From Rhodobacteraceae bacterium UBA6796 (lineage in GTDB: Bacteria > Pseudomonadota > Alphaproteobacteria > Rhodobacterales > Rhodobacteraceae): a stretch of DNA of 64,000 bases. Shown here piece by piece: positions 18,628-27,729 of this stretch (position 1 is the first letter of the stretch; each line of letters opens with the position of its first letter). Position numbers and translations under genes: made by a program. The stretch covers positions 124,001 to 188,000 of the forward strand of contig DKFM01000020.1 in the NCBI GenBank assembly GCA_002452815.1. The letters are read 5' to 3'. Under the pieces are notes generated by a model that made no database searches, was not told the origin of the DNA, and saw only the letters and a program-made list of their open reading frames with translations.

Positions 18628-18869
18628 GCGGGTCTGCCACAACCCCGGGGCGAAACCGTCCCGCACGGCCGCGCCAGCACCTTGAAAATCGGCAGATTCC
18701 TGCCCAGCCGCGGCGCGGCACGGGCCCAAAGGTCGCAACCGGGCCAAAACCGGTTGCGCGCCGCCGTCCCGGCTTGCTAAGCCCGGTGCAGTTCCGGCTG
18801 GCTCTTGGGCCTGCGGGGGCAAGGATGCAGGAGGCATCCGATCCCTCAGACGACCACAGGATAAACGGT

Positions 18870-20189
18870 TTGCCAAAACGCATCCTCGACCGCGTGAATT
18901 CGAGCCTTGAACATGTGCTGCCCGAGCAGCGCCTGTTTCTGAAATCCGACAGCGCCACCCGTTTCGTGCGGATGCGCCCGCTGACACAGGCCGCAGCGCT
19001 TGGCACGGTGGCACTGCTGTTCGGCTGGTCGGTGATCGCGACGTCCCTGCTGTTCATCGACGGCATCTCTTCGGGGTCAGACACCGATCAGGCGGCGATT
19101 TCGCAGGCCGCCTTCGAACGCCGCCTGGACAGCCTGGCCCGCGAACGCGACAGTCGCGCGGCCGAGGCGCTGGCAGCGCAGAACCGCTTCCAGACCGCGC
19201 TGACGCAGGTGTCGCAAATGCAATCGGCGCTGCTGTCCTCGGAAGAGCGGCGCCGCGAGCTGGAGACCGGGATCAACGTGATCCAGTCGACGCTGCGCCG
19301 CACGATGACCGAACGCGACGACGCGCGCGACGCGCTGCAGGTCGCGCTGAGCAAGGCCGCACCGAAAAGCGGCGCCTCGCCGGTCGCCCGCGCGCAGGAC
19401 ATGGAACAGACGGTTGACATACTGGCCTCGGTGCTGGGCGAAACCGCCGCCCAACGCGATGCCGCCGCCCGCGATGCCGAAGCCGCCCGCGCCGAAGCCG
19501 AAGAGATCGCACTGGAAAAACGCCTGCTCGAAGAACGCAACGACGAGATCTTCACCACGCTCGAAGGCGCGGTGCAGGTGTCGATGAAGCCGCTCGATCA
19601 GATGTTCAAGGCGGCGGGCATGAACCCCGACACGATCATGAACCAGATCCGCCGCGGCTATTCGGGCACCGGCGGGCCGCTGTCGGCCATTTCGCTGTCC
19701 TCGAAAGGGGCGATTGATCTGGGCGGCGATGCGGCGCGTGCCGACGGCATTCTGCAAAAGCTCGACGAAATGAACATGTATCGCATCGCGGTGGACAAGC
19801 TGCCCTTCGCGATCCCGCTGAACGGCGGCTACCGCTTCACCTCGCCCTACGGCTATCGCTGGGGGCGGCTGCATGCCGGGATCGACCTGGCCGGCCCCGT
19901 CGGCATGAAGGTGCGCGCGCCCGCCGATGGCGTGGTCACCGCGGCCGAGTGGGAGAACGGCTATGGCAACGTGATCAAGATCCGCCACGACTTCGGCGTG
20001 TCCACGGTTTACGGCCATCTGTCCAAAATCCGCGTGAGCGTCGGGCAAAAAGTGTCGCGCGGCGATCTGATCGGTGATACAGGCAATACCGGACGGTCCA
20101 CAGGACCGCATCTGCACTATGAAATCCGGGTGGGCGGTTCACCCATCAACCCGATGACATTCATCAAGGCTGCCAAAGATGTTTTCTAA
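18870..20189 (+). CDS. M23 family metallopeptidase with coiled coil
   Basis: 439 aa from TTG 18870 (Shine-Dalgarno acagga 8 bases before). That start gives an N-terminus LPKRILDRVNSSLEHVLPEQ like homologues; ATG 18825 is the alternative. One membrane anchor follows (about residues 40-62). Next is a long Glu/Arg/Ala-rich coiled coil to about residue 210 and a C-terminal LytM/M23 domain. The metal ligands are intact: GRLHAGIDLA (HxxxD) and GPHLHYE (HxH). It should be a periplasmic endopeptidase that cuts peptidoglycan cross-links. Its last codons overlap the bactofilin gene by 11 bases, which points to coupled production. Confidence 0.9.
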   Translation: MPKRILDRVNSSLEHVLPEQRLFLKSDSATRFVRMRPLTQAAALGTVALLFGWSVIATSLLFIDGISSGSDTDQAAISQAAFERRLDSLARERDSRAAEALAAQNRFQTALTQVSQMQSALLSSEERRRELETGINVIQSTLRRTMTERDDARDALQVALSKAAPKSGASPVARAQDMEQTVDILASVLGETAAQRDAAARDAEAARAEAEEIALEKRLLEERNDEIFTTLEGAVQVSMKPLDQMFKAAGMNPDTIMNQIRRGYSGTGGPLSAISLSSKGAIDLGGDAARADGILQKLDEMNMYRIAVDKLPFAIPLNGGYRFTSPYGYRWGRLHAGIDLAGPVGMKVRAPADGVVTAAEWENGYGNVIKIRHDFGVSTVYGHLSKIRVSVGQKVSRGDLIGDTGNTGRSTGPHLHYEIRVGGSPINPMTFIKAAKDVF

Positions 20190-20670
20190 GAGCAAAATCC
20201 ACGAGCCGGGCCCCAAGGCGGCCCCGGAAACCGACAAATCCAAGGCGCCGGACACCACGGCCCCTGCGCGACCGCTGGGCGATTTTGTTCCCACTGCGCC
20301 GCGGGCCAAACCGGCCGCTTCTGTGCTGTCCTCCGACCTGACCGTCGTCGGCAACATCAAGACCACCGGCGACATCCAGGTCGAAGGCGTGGTCGAAGGT
20401 GACATCCGCGCCCATCTGCTGACCGTCGGCGAAAGCGCCACGATCAAGGGCGAGATCGTCGCGGATGATGTGGTCGTAAACGGCCGTGTCGTGGGCCGTG
20501 TGCGCGGCCTGAAGGTGCGCCTGACCTCGACCGCACGCGTCGAAGGCGACATCATTCACAAGACCATCGCCATCGAATCGGGCGCCCATTTCGAGGGCTC
20601 GGTCCAGCGTCAGGACGACCCGCTGTCGAACGGTCAGGGCACGCCGAAACTGGCCCCGCCGACCGAGTAA
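20179..20670 (+). CDS. Bactofilin (polymer-forming cytoskeletal protein)
   Basis: 163 aa. A Pro/Ala/Lys-rich disordered N-terminal tail of about 50 residues precedes a right-handed beta-helix core of repeated short strands (DLTVVGNIKTTGDIQVEGVV..GDI, ATIKGEIVADDVVVNGRVVG, STARVEGDI). This is the DUF583/bactofilin pattern. Bactofilins polymerise without nucleotides and position cell-wall enzymes. The start lies inside the end of the M23 peptidase gene (11-base overlap), an arrangement known from other bactofilin/LytM pairs. A perfect terminator follows at 20694-20721. The role is probably local cell-wall remodelling. Confidence 0.93.
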   Translation: MFSKSKIHEPGPKAAPETDKSKAPDTTAPARPLGDFVPTAPRAKPAASVLSSDLTVVGNIKTTGDIQVEGVVEGDIRAHLLTVGESATIKGEIVADDVVVNGRVVGRVRGLKVRLTSTARVEGDIIHKTIAIESGAHFEGSVQRQDDPLSNGQGTPKLAPPTE

Positions 20671-20693
20671 GACCGGCCGCATCTGCACAATCG

Positions 20694-20721
20694 AAAAGGG
20701 CAGCCTTACGGCTGCCCTTTT
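20694..20721. terminator. Bidirectional terminator between bactofilin and DUF2189 genes
   Basis: Perfect 12-bp stem AAAAGGGCAGCC/GGCTGCCCTTTT with a TTAC loop. The A-run and T-run flank the stem on both strands, so it can end transcripts from both converging genes. Confidence 0.92.
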
Positions 20722-20750
20722 GCATGGCGCGGCACAAAAGGCCCCTGCCC

Positions 20751-21572
20751 TCAGCCGGTGATCCGGCGATACATGTGCCAGCTGGCGTGTCCCAAGACCG
20801 GCAACGCGATGAACAGGCCCAGAAACACCGGCAGCATGCCGACGAACAGGCAGCCCGCAATCACCGCCCCCCAGCTGAGCATCGCCACCGGATTGCCCGT
20901 CACCGCCCGCACCGAAGTAATGATCGCGGTGATGAAATCCACCTCGCGTTCCATCAGCAGCGGCAGGCCGACCACGGTGAAGGAAAACAGCACCAGCGCA
21001 AAGATCGCGCCGATCGTGCCCCCCACCAGCAACATCATCGGACCATTGCCCGAAAAGATCACCCCGAACGGATCGCTGGTGACATTGGTCAGCGCCGACA
21101 TCCCCATGAACATCGCGAATGTCGTGTGCGCGACAAAGACCCAGAACATGAACATCAGCAGGATCACCATTGCCATGGATGGCAACTGGCGGTCCTTTTG
21201 CGCGAAGACCACGCCCAGTACCTCGGGCCACAGAAGCGGCTCGCCCGCCTCGATCCGGCGGCTGACCTCGTACAGGCCGATCGCAGCGAAAGGCGCCAGC
21301 AACGGGAAGCCAAGGATGAAGGGCATCAGCCACCATTCCTTACCATTGGCGGCGAAGACCAGATACAGCACGATCCCCCCTGCCACATAGACCGCCGAGA
21401 AGAACAGCCCGAAGGCGGGGGCGCGCAGGAAATCCCGCCAGCCCGCGCGCAGCACCTCGGCAATCGCGGTGGTGGGCACCTCGTGGATCTCGGGCAAGGG
21501 CGACGGGCCACCATCACTGGGGCGGGCGTGGGGGCGGGCGTCATCGCCGCCGATCCGGTCTGTGTGCGTCAT
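20751..21572 (-). CDS. DUF2189 family integral membrane protein
   Basis: 273 aa. A hydrophilic N-terminal stretch of about 35 residues is followed by about six transmembrane helices. Motifs typical of DUF2189 include AGWRDFLRAPAFGLFFS after the leader, PFILGFPLLAPFAAIGLYEVSRR, and SFTVVGLPLLMEREVDF. The function is unknown; it is an inner-membrane protein. It converges with the bactofilin gene and is divergent from the Hint-protein gene. It has its own transcription unit. Confidence 0.88.
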   Translation of the reverse strand: MTHTDRIGGDDARPHARPSDGGPSPLPEIHEVPTTAIAEVLRAGWRDFLRAPAFGLFFSAVYVAGGIVLYLVFAANGKEWWLMPFILGFPLLAPFAAIGLYEVSRRIEAGEPLLWPEVLGVVFAQKDRQLPSMAMVILLMFMFWVFVAHTTFAMFMGMSALTNVTSDPFGVIFSGNGPMMLLVGGTIGAIFALVLFSFTVVGLPLLMEREVDFITAIITSVRAVTGNPVAMLSWGAVIAGCLFVGMLPVFLGLFIALPVLGHASWHMYRRITG

Positions 21573-21684
21573 TTTGTCCTCCCTGATGCAAAAAGGCTAA
21601 GCGCGCGCCCCGCGATGCGGCAAATGAAAATTGTCACGCTGCAGCGCAATCAGGGGCCGCAAATCCAAGGTGATTCGAATTTTC

Positions 21685-21712
21685 TTGATTTTTCCGCAGC
21701 CTAGGGCACAAT
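21685..21712 (+). promoter_or_regulatory. Candidate promoter for the Hint-domain gene, in a 304-base intergenic space
   Basis: The space 21573-21876 between divergent genes has no credible gene. It contains TTGATT (21685-21690) and CACAAT (21707-21712) with a 16-base spacer, a fair sigma-70-like match. Just downstream is an inverted repeat GGTTA-N8-TAACC (21714-21731) that could be an operator. The rest is unremarkable GC-rich sequence. Confidence 0.4.
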
Positions 21713-21876
21713 TGGTTAATCAAGAGTAACCACGAGCCGCTCAGCGGCCGCCCGAGCAGACAAGACGCACCGTCACCACAAACCCCGCCCGCGCGGGACC
21801 ATGAGGACATTTCAAACCGTGCGCCACCTTGCATGCGCCACGGCGAACGATCCTTGCCAATCGCGGGCCCGAAATC

Positions 21877-23016
21877 ATGGCCGACAACACCTATACCGAT
21901 CCGATCTATCTGTCCGGCGATATGGTGGCCGCGCTTTCAGGGCAGCCGACGAACAGCGGCAACCCGGGCGACGCGAATTTCGGCATCGTGCTGCCGAATG
22001 TCAAAGCGCTCAGCGGGTCTGACACGCTGTACCGGCTGCAATGGACCGGCAACAAGAATTCCACCGCGACCGAATTCAGCAATGGCCAGTTCTGGCAGCT
22101 CGATGTCTATGACCCCGCCAAGGACAACGATGGCGATCCGACGACGGGCGGCGCGGGTTGGACCACGGTGAGTGGCTATAACAACCTGACACCCAAGAAC
22201 GACTTGGTGGCGGGCCTTGGGGCGGGCGACGATTATATCGTCTTCGAGGGCAACAAGGGCTATCTGCTGCTGGATCTGAACGGCGGGCTGCCGACGCAGG
22301 CCACCACTCTGGTCTATTACGCCACTGGCGAAAACGGCGATCCGAATGCGGGCGACAACGACGGCCAGCTGGATTTTGCCGATACCTACAGCGCGATCTG
22401 TTTTTGTGCAGGCACGATGATCGACACCGATCAGGGCCCGCGCCCGATCGAGTCACTGGCGGCGGGCGATATGGTGCGCACCCTCGATCACGGGTTTCAG
22501 CCGCTGCGCTGGATCGGGCAGCGCGATCTGAACGCACTGGCCTTGCAGGTGGCACCCAATCTGCGGCCGATCCGCATTTCCGCCGATGCGCTCGGGCGCG
22601 GTCTGCCGCAGCACGATCTGCTGGTCTCGCCTCAGCACCGCATCCTGATGCGATCAAGCATCGCCGAACGGGTCAGTGGCGCGCGCGAGGTGCTGATCGC
22701 GGCCAAGCATCTGGTCGGGTTGCCCGGGATTTCCGAAATGACCATCCCTGCCCCGGTCAGTTACCTGCACCTGCTGTTCGATCGTCACGAGGTGGTCTTC
22801 GCCAATGGCGCCGAGGCGGAATCGCTCTATACCGGGACGCAGGCGCTGCGGGCGCTGACGCGCGAGGCCCGGGCCGAGATCTTCACCCTGTTCCCCGAAT
22901 TGCGCGACAACGCCACCCCGCCGCAGGCGGCCCGCCCGCTGACCACCGGGCGCATCGGGCGCAAGCTGAGCGCGCGCCACGCCAAGAACCAGAAACCCAT
23001 CGTGATGGCGGGATAG
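21877..23016 (+). CDS. Hint (Hedgehog/intein) domain protein
   Basis: 379 aa from ATG 21877; longer non-ATG starts are possible. Residues about 1-180 form an acidic, Gly/Asp/Asn-rich N-terminal module with a DNDGDPTTGG loop that looks like a calcium-binding turn. The C-terminal part is a Hint_2 domain: it opens with ICFCAGTMIDTDQGPRPIE, goes on with LAAGDMVRTLDHGFQPLRWIG, and ends with the LLFDRHEVVFANG and ESLYTG motifs. Such proteins are common in Rhodobacterales and lack an attached exonuclease or maturase. No classical signal peptide is seen, so secretion would need a type I or other route. The catalytic Cys is present, so self-processing is possible but unproven. Confidence 0.85.
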   Translation: MADNTYTDPIYLSGDMVAALSGQPTNSGNPGDANFGIVLPNVKALSGSDTLYRLQWTGNKNSTATEFSNGQFWQLDVYDPAKDNDGDPTTGGAGWTTVSGYNNLTPKNDLVAGLGAGDDYIVFEGNKGYLLLDLNGGLPTQATTLVYYATGENGDPNAGDNDGQLDFADTYSAICFCAGTMIDTDQGPRPIESLAAGDMVRTLDHGFQPLRWIGQRDLNALALQVAPNLRPIRISADALGRGLPQHDLLVSPQHRILMRSSIAERVSGAREVLIAAKHLVGLPGISEMTIPAPVSYLHLLFDRHEVVFANGAEAESLYTGTQALRALTREARAEIFTLFPELRDNATPPQAARPLTTGRIGRKLSARHAKNQKPIVMAG

Positions 23017-23028
23017 GCCCGTGCGGGC

Positions 23029-23592
23029 TCAGACGAGGCCCAGCTCTTGCATCCGCCACCAGGCTGCGGCCAGCAGATCTTCGACCGGCTTGGCGCCCGA
23101 AAGTTCCAGCACCGGCTCGGGCCGACCGGCCAGCCAGTCGCGATGGCGCTGCAGCGAACGGCCGCCGAAATAGGGCTCGTCATACCCGGCGGCCCATTTC
23201 AGGAATTCCGCGTGATTGTGATACATGTCGCCGCCCGGCTTGACCCGGTCGCCGAATTTCGCGGCCTCGCGCTTGCGTATCCGCATCAGCCGCACCGGCG
23301 TCGGCGTCTGCAGAAACAGGATCAGCCCGGCGCCTTCGATCGCCACCTCGCCCCAGCCGTCGGCCGAACCAGACAGCACCCAGCCACCCTGCGGCCCCTG
23401 TGCAAGCTGCGCGGCGGCGATCAGTGCCAGACGTTCCTCGACCGGGCGCTTGCTGGTAAAGGGCGGATCGGTCGGCGCCCAATAGAAATCATCGGTATCC
23501 AGATGCGGCACGCCCGCACGCAGGGCCAATGCCCGTCCGAGGGACGAGGTTCCCGATCCTGCGGCGCCGGTGATATAAACCCGCGCCGCCAT
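23029..23592 (-). CDS. Small P-loop NTPase (adenylate-kinase-like)
   Basis: 187 aa. The N-terminus has a Walker A motif GAAGSGTSSLG (residues 9-19) followed by PHLDTDDFYW, the lay-out of nucleotide or nucleoside kinases of the AAA_17/FLAR1 type. A basic lid-like segment MRIRKREAAKFGDR lies in the middle. The substrate is unknown. It ends 12 bases from the end of the Hint gene (convergent) and its start lies 3 bases from the prfB stop, so it is probably co-transcribed downstream of prfB. Confidence 0.8.
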   Translation of the reverse strand: MAARVYITGAAGSGTSSLGRALALRAGVPHLDTDDFYWAPTDPPFTSKRPVEERLALIAAAQLAQGPQGGWVLSGSADGWGEVAIEGAGLILFLQTPTPVRLMRIRKREAAKFGDRVKPGGDMYHNHAEFLKWAAGYDEPYFGGRSLQRHRDWLAGRPEPVLELSGAKPVEDLLAAAWWRMQELGLV

Positions 23593-23595
23593 CGC

Positions 23596-24723
23596 TCAGT
23601 CCTCGGCCTGGGCGTCGGCCCGGGATTTCCCCTCGACACCCATCGCCAAGGTCGCCGCCATCAGCCCGTCCAGATCGCCGTCCAGAACACCCTGCGTGTC
23701 CGAGGTTTCGTACCCGGTGCGCAGATCCTTCACCATCTGATAGGGCTGCAGCACATAAGAACGGATCTGGTTGCCCCAGCCCGCGTCGCCCTTGCTTTCA
23801 TGCGCCGCGTTGATCGCCGCATTCCGCTTGTCCAGTTCCAGCTGATACAGCCGCGAGCGCAGCGCGTTCATCGCGATCTCGCGGTTCTGGTGCTGCGATT
23901 TCATCGAACTGGTCACCACGATATTCGTGGGCAAGTGGGTGATCCGCACAGCCGAGTCGGTAGTGTTGACGTGCTGACCGCCCGCGCCCGAAGACCGATA
24001 GGTGTCGATGCGGATGTCGCGGTCGGGAATGTCGATCTCGATATTGTCGTCGACCACCGGATAGACCCAGACCGAACAGAACGACGTATGCCGCCGGGCC
24101 GCCGAATCGTAAGGCGAAATCCGCACCAGCCGGTGCACGCCCGATTCCGATTTCAGCCAGCCATAGGCATTCGGGCCGGAAATCTTGTAGGCGGCGGATT
24201 TGATCCCCGCCTCGTCACCCGCCGATTCCGACTGCAATTCGACCTTGTAGCCCTTCTTCTCGGCCCAGCGGACATACATACGCGCCAGAATGCTGGCCCA
24301 GTCGCAGCTTTCGGTGCCGCCTGCGCCCGCGTTGATTTCCAGGAAGGTGTCATTGCCGTCGGCCTCGCCATCCAGCAGGGCCTCCAGTTCCTTGGCATCG
24401 GCCAGGACTTTCAGCTCGCGCAGCGATTTCTCGGCCTCGGCGACGATCTCGGGATCGTCTTCCATTTCGCCCAGTTCGATCAGCTCGACGTTGTCTGTCA
24501 ACTCACGGTCGATCTTCTGATAGGTCTCGACCTTGTCCATCAGCATCTGCCGCTCGCGCATCAGCTTTTGCGCGCGCGCGGGGTCCGACCACAGATCGCC
24601 GTCCTCGATCATCGCGTTGAATTCCTCCAGGCGATGTGGGGCGGTTTCCCAATCCATCCGCTGCGCCAACAGCTTCAGCGATTTGCGGATCGATTCCACA
24701 ATGTTCTGCATCTCGGCGCGCAT
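23596..24723 (-). CDS. prfB: Peptide chain release factor 2
   Basis: 375 aa from ATG 24723. RF2 reads UGA and UAA stop codons and triggers peptide release. The GGQ motif is present ([10 protein letters not shown], residues 248-250). The anticodon-mimic tripeptide reads SPY (203-205) in place of the enterobacterial SPF. The coding sequence is uninterrupted: there is no in-frame UGA near codon 25, so the autoregulatory +1 frameshift of E. coli prfB is absent. It is upstream of and nearly abuts the small P-loop gene. A 192-base gap separates it from mrcA upstream. Confidence 0.97.
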   Translation of the reverse strand: MRAEMQNIVESIRKSLKLLAQRMDWETAPHRLEEFNAMIEDGDLWSDPARAQKLMRERQMLMDKVETYQKIDRELTDNVELIELGEMEDDPEIVAEAEKSLRELKVLADAKELEALLDGEADGNDTFLEINAGAGGTESCDWASILARMYVRWAEKKGYKVELQSESAGDEAGIKSAAYKISGPNAYGWLKSESGVHRLVRISPYDSAARRHTSFCSVWVYPVVDDNIEIDIPDRDIRIDTYRSSGAGGQHVNTTDSAVRITHLPTNIVVTSSMKSQHQNREIAMNALRSRLYQLELDKRNAAINAAHESKGDAGWGNQIRSYVLQPYQMVKDLRTGYETSDTQGVLDGDLDGLMAATLAMGVEGKSRADAQAED

Positions 24724-24915
24724 GGGTCTTGGGTCCTTCCAGTCATTCGGGGCGGTTCTACAACCCCGTGTCGGTTGGGGCAAGGGGTGGGGCGGGCTTG
24801 GCGGGAGACTCGCCGCTGGCGCCAGATCCGCCAAAGACTGCGACACCTTCCTTACCCGCAGAGGGGGCCGATTGCCGGTCTGCGTGCATCGGCCCCGAGA
24901 CGGTTCAACCGTGCC

Positions 24916-27477
24916 TCAATACAGCCCGCCCGACGTCAGCGTGCCGAAATCGGCCTTTTTCGGGATGACCTTGGTCTGCCCGGTCGAGGTGGTGACCGCC
25001 GTGCCGCCCTCGTCGGTTTCGCCCTGCGCAAACAGCGGCAGGTTGGCCCCCATCGCAAAGCCGCCGTCGACGATCAGCCCCAGACCCAGCATGCCCTCCT
25101 GGCCCTCGCGCAGATACTCGGCCTGCACGAAATCACCGGTGGCATCGTCGGGCAGACGTTCGCCGGTAAAGCGGTTGAACTTGGCCCAATAGCCCCCCGG
25201 CGGAACCTTGAACCGGGTGCCGCCATAGACCTTGATCGCCTCGCGCATGAATTCGTTGAACACCGGAACGCAAAGCGTGCCGCCATAGGCGCCCCGCCCA
25301 AGCCCGCGCGGCTGGTCATAACCCATGTAGCAACTGGCCACGATATTCGAGGTGAAGCCGGTGAACCACACATCCTTGGCATCGTTCGTGGTCCCGGTCT
25401 TGCCCGCCACGGGCACCGGCAGATTGACCCCAGAGCCCGAGCCACGCGCGACCACACCTTCCATCATCGAAATCATCTGATAGGCGGTAACCGGGTCGAT
25501 CACCCGTTCGCGCGACGAGGTGACACGCGGCCCCTGCCCCGCGGCCAGGATTTCCTTCTGGCAGTCCTCGCAGATCCGCTGATCGTGGCGATAGATGGTG
25601 CGGCCCCAGCGGTCCTGCACCCGGTCGACCAGCGTCGGTTCGACCCGCTCGCCGCCATTGGCGAACATCGCATAGGCCGAGATCAGCTGATACATCGTGG
25701 TTTCCTGCGCCCCGAGCGCATTGGCCAGAAACGGTTGCATCGGGTTGTAGACACCGAATTTCTCGGCGTATTGCGCCACCGTCTCCATCCCGATTTCCTG
25801 CGCAATCCGCACGGTCATCAGGTTTCGCGACTGCTCCAGCCCGGTGCGCATCGGCGTGGGGCCATAGAACTTGTTCGATGCGTTCTTCGGCCGCCACAGA
25901 CCCTGCGGCGTGTTCACCTCGATCGGGGCGTCGACGACGATGGTTTCAGGCGTGAAGCCGCTATCAAGCGCCGCGGCATAGACGAAGGGCTTGAAGTTGG
26001 ACCCGGGCTGACGCATCGCCTGCGTCGCGCGGTTGAACACCGAGGACTGGTAGCTGAACCCGCCCTGCATCGCGATGACGCGGCCGGTGTTCACGTCCAT
26101 CGCCATGAACCCGCCCTCGACCAGCGGCACCTGCCGCAGCGTCCAGCGGATGAAACTGCCATCGGCATCCTTGGTCATCGCGCGCACCAGCACGACGTCG
26201 CCCACCTCCAGCAGATCCGAGGCCCGCTTGGCCCGCGCGGCCAGCTTGCCGCCCTCCAGCCGCTTGCGCGCCCAGGTCACATCCTCGGCCGGAATCCAAT
26301 GCCCGTCGGCGTCTTCCTCGATGCCTTCGATACCGATGCGCGCATCCTGCTCGCCCAGCTCCAGAACCACGGCCGCATGCCAGCCCGCAACGTCGCGCGG
26401 GGCCTTGTCGGTCGGAACCGCGGCCAGCGCCGCGCGCCAGTCGGCCTCGGAACCGAGCTTGTCGGCCTCGATCTTCACCCCGGTGCCGCGCCAGATGCCC
26501 AGACCGCGGTCGTATTTTTCCAGCGCGTTCTGCAGCGCGCGCGCCGCGACCGCCTGCATGTCGGGATTGACCGTCGCCCGGATGGTCAGGCCGCCGCCGA
26601 AGAATTCATCCTGCCCGAAGGTCTTGGACAGCTGCCGGCGAATTTCATCGGTGAAATAGTCGCGCGGCGGCAACTGGTCACGGAAGGGCGGAAAATCACC
26701 GTTCTGCACCGATTTCACCGGCATCAGCCGCTCGGACTGATAGGTTTCCTCGCTGATGTAACCGTTCTGCGCCATCTCGCGCAGCACATAGTTACGCCGC
26801 CCCTGCAGCTTTTCCATGTTGCGCACCGGATGGAAACTCGACGGCGCCGCCGGCATCGCGGCCAGCATCGCCGCCTCATGCGGGGCAAGCTCGCTCAGCG
26901 TCTTGTTGAAATAGGTCTGCGCCGCCGCAGCCACACCGTAAGAGTTCTGCCCGAGGAAAATCTCGTTCATGTAGAGTTCGAGAATCCGATCCTTCGACAG
27001 CGCCTCCTCGACGCGGCTGGCCAGGATCAACTCCTTGATCTTGCGCTCCATCGAACGGTCGGAAGACAGCAGGAAGTTCTTCATCACCTGCTGGGTGATC
27101 GTCGAGGCGCCGCGCACATCCTTGCCGCCCGATTTCACCGCCTGCACCAGCGCCGCCAGCATACCGCGCGCGTCATAGCCCTTGTGGATATAGAAATTCT
27201 TGTCCTCGGCCGAGATGAAGGCGTTCTTCACCAGATCGGGAATGTCCTGAATCGGCACGAAGATACGGCGCTCTTCGGCGAATTCGTCGATCAGGCGGCC
27301 CTCGCCCGAATAGATCCGCGAGATCGTCTTGGGGGTATATTGCGCCAGCTGTTCATGGCTGGGCAGGTTGCGGGAATACATCCAGAAAATCGCACCGACA
27401 GTCAGCGCGCCGAAAAACAGCGCGGTCACGATCCACGAAAACAGACCGCCGAGCGAAGACAGGATAAAACGGATCAA
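24916..27477 (-). CDS. mrcA: Penicillin-binding protein 1A (bifunctional)
   Basis: 853 aa from TTG 27477, which follows a ggggg-rich ribosome site and gives the usual LIRFILSS start; another TTG seven codons upstream is possible. One N-terminal membrane helix is followed by a GT51 glycosyltransferase domain (catalytic Glu in SAEDKNFY, then RGASTITQQ) and a class A transpeptidase domain. The latter has SxxK in QPGSNFKPF, SxN in EQSRNLM, and KTG in AGKTGTTND. An OB-like insert lies between them. The enzyme polymerises and cross-links peptidoglycan in the periplasm. It follows the amidase gene on the same strand, a pairing that suggests joint control of synthesis and turnover; a repeat element separates them. 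Confidence 0.96.
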   Translation of the reverse strand: MIRFILSSLGGLFSWIVTALFFGALTVGAIFWMYSRNLPSHEQLAQYTPKTISRIYSGEGRLIDEFAEERRIFVPIQDIPDLVKNAFISAEDKNFYIHKGYDARGMLAALVQAVKSGGKDVRGASTITQQVMKNFLLSSDRSMERKIKELILASRVEEALSKDRILELYMNEIFLGQNSYGVAAAAQTYFNKTLSELAPHEAAMLAAMPAAPSSFHPVRNMEKLQGRRNYVLREMAQNGYISEETYQSERLMPVKSVQNGDFPPFRDQLPPRDYFTDEIRRQLSKTFGQDEFFGGGLTIRATVNPDMQAVAARALQNALEKYDRGLGIWRGTGVKIEADKLGSEADWRAALAAVPTDKAPRDVAGWHAAVVLELGEQDARIGIEGIEEDADGHWIPAEDVTWARKRLEGGKLAARAKRASDLLEVGDVVLVRAMTKDADGSFIRWTLRQVPLVEGGFMAMDVNTGRVIAMQGGFSYQSSVFNRATQAMRQPGSNFKPFVYAAALDSGFTPETIVVDAPIEVNTPQGLWRPKNASNKFYGPTPMRTGLEQSRNLMTVRIAQEIGMETVAQYAEKFGVYNPMQPFLANALGAQETTMYQLISAYAMFANGGERVEPTLVDRVQDRWGRTIYRHDQRICEDCQKEILAAGQGPRVTSSRERVIDPVTAYQMISMMEGVVARGSGSGVNLPVPVAGKTGTTNDAKDVWFTGFTSNIVASCYMGYDQPRGLGRGAYGGTLCVPVFNEFMREAIKVYGGTRFKVPPGGYWAKFNRFTGERLPDDATGDFVQAEYLREGQEGMLGLGLIVDGGFAMGANLPLFAQGETDEGGTAVTTSTGQTKVIPKKADFGTLTSGGLY

Positions 27478-27588
27478 AAGCCACCCCCATGGGGCCAACC
27501 GCCCCCGATGGCGCCCATATAACGCGGCAGCGGGGGCGGGTCAAAACAACTTGGTGTCAGTCGGGCGGGAAGCCGCGCGACCGCGGCG

Positions 27589-27725
27589 GCGCAGGGGGCG
27601 CTGCCCCCTCTGGCCTGCGGCCATTCACCCCCGGGATATTTCGACCAGAAAGAAAGCGCCCTTTCACTTTGGCATAAATATCCCGGGGGAGTCCGGCACG
27701 GACGGGGGCAGCGCCCCCTGCCCGC
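27589..27725. repeat. Intergenic repeat copy C (between amidase and mrcA)
   Basis: Nearly symmetrical element. Hairpin AGGGGGC-GCT-GCCCCCT (27593-27609), then a CACCCCCGGGATATTTCG block, then an inverted counterpart ending in AAATATCCCGGGGGA, then hairpin GGGGGC-AGC-GCCCCC (27704-27718). It ends at the amidase stop. Bases 27589-27642 are identical to 59318-59371. Confidence 0.85.
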
Positions 27726-27729
27726 CCGC

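Noticed and set aside
21634..21834. Minus-strand small ORF (66 codons) in the gap before the Hint gene.
   Set aside because: No ribosome site and no family resemblance; it overlaps the likely promoter.
24600..24723. A programmed frameshift at the start of prfB.
   Set aside because: The frame is open from ATG 24723 and no UGA or slippery CUU-UGA was seen.
23047..27522. A very long open frame on the plus strand opposite prfB and mrcA.
   Set aside because: It is antisense to two certain genes and its translation is Arg/His/Gln/Gly-rich low-complexity, the usual mirror of GC-rich codons.
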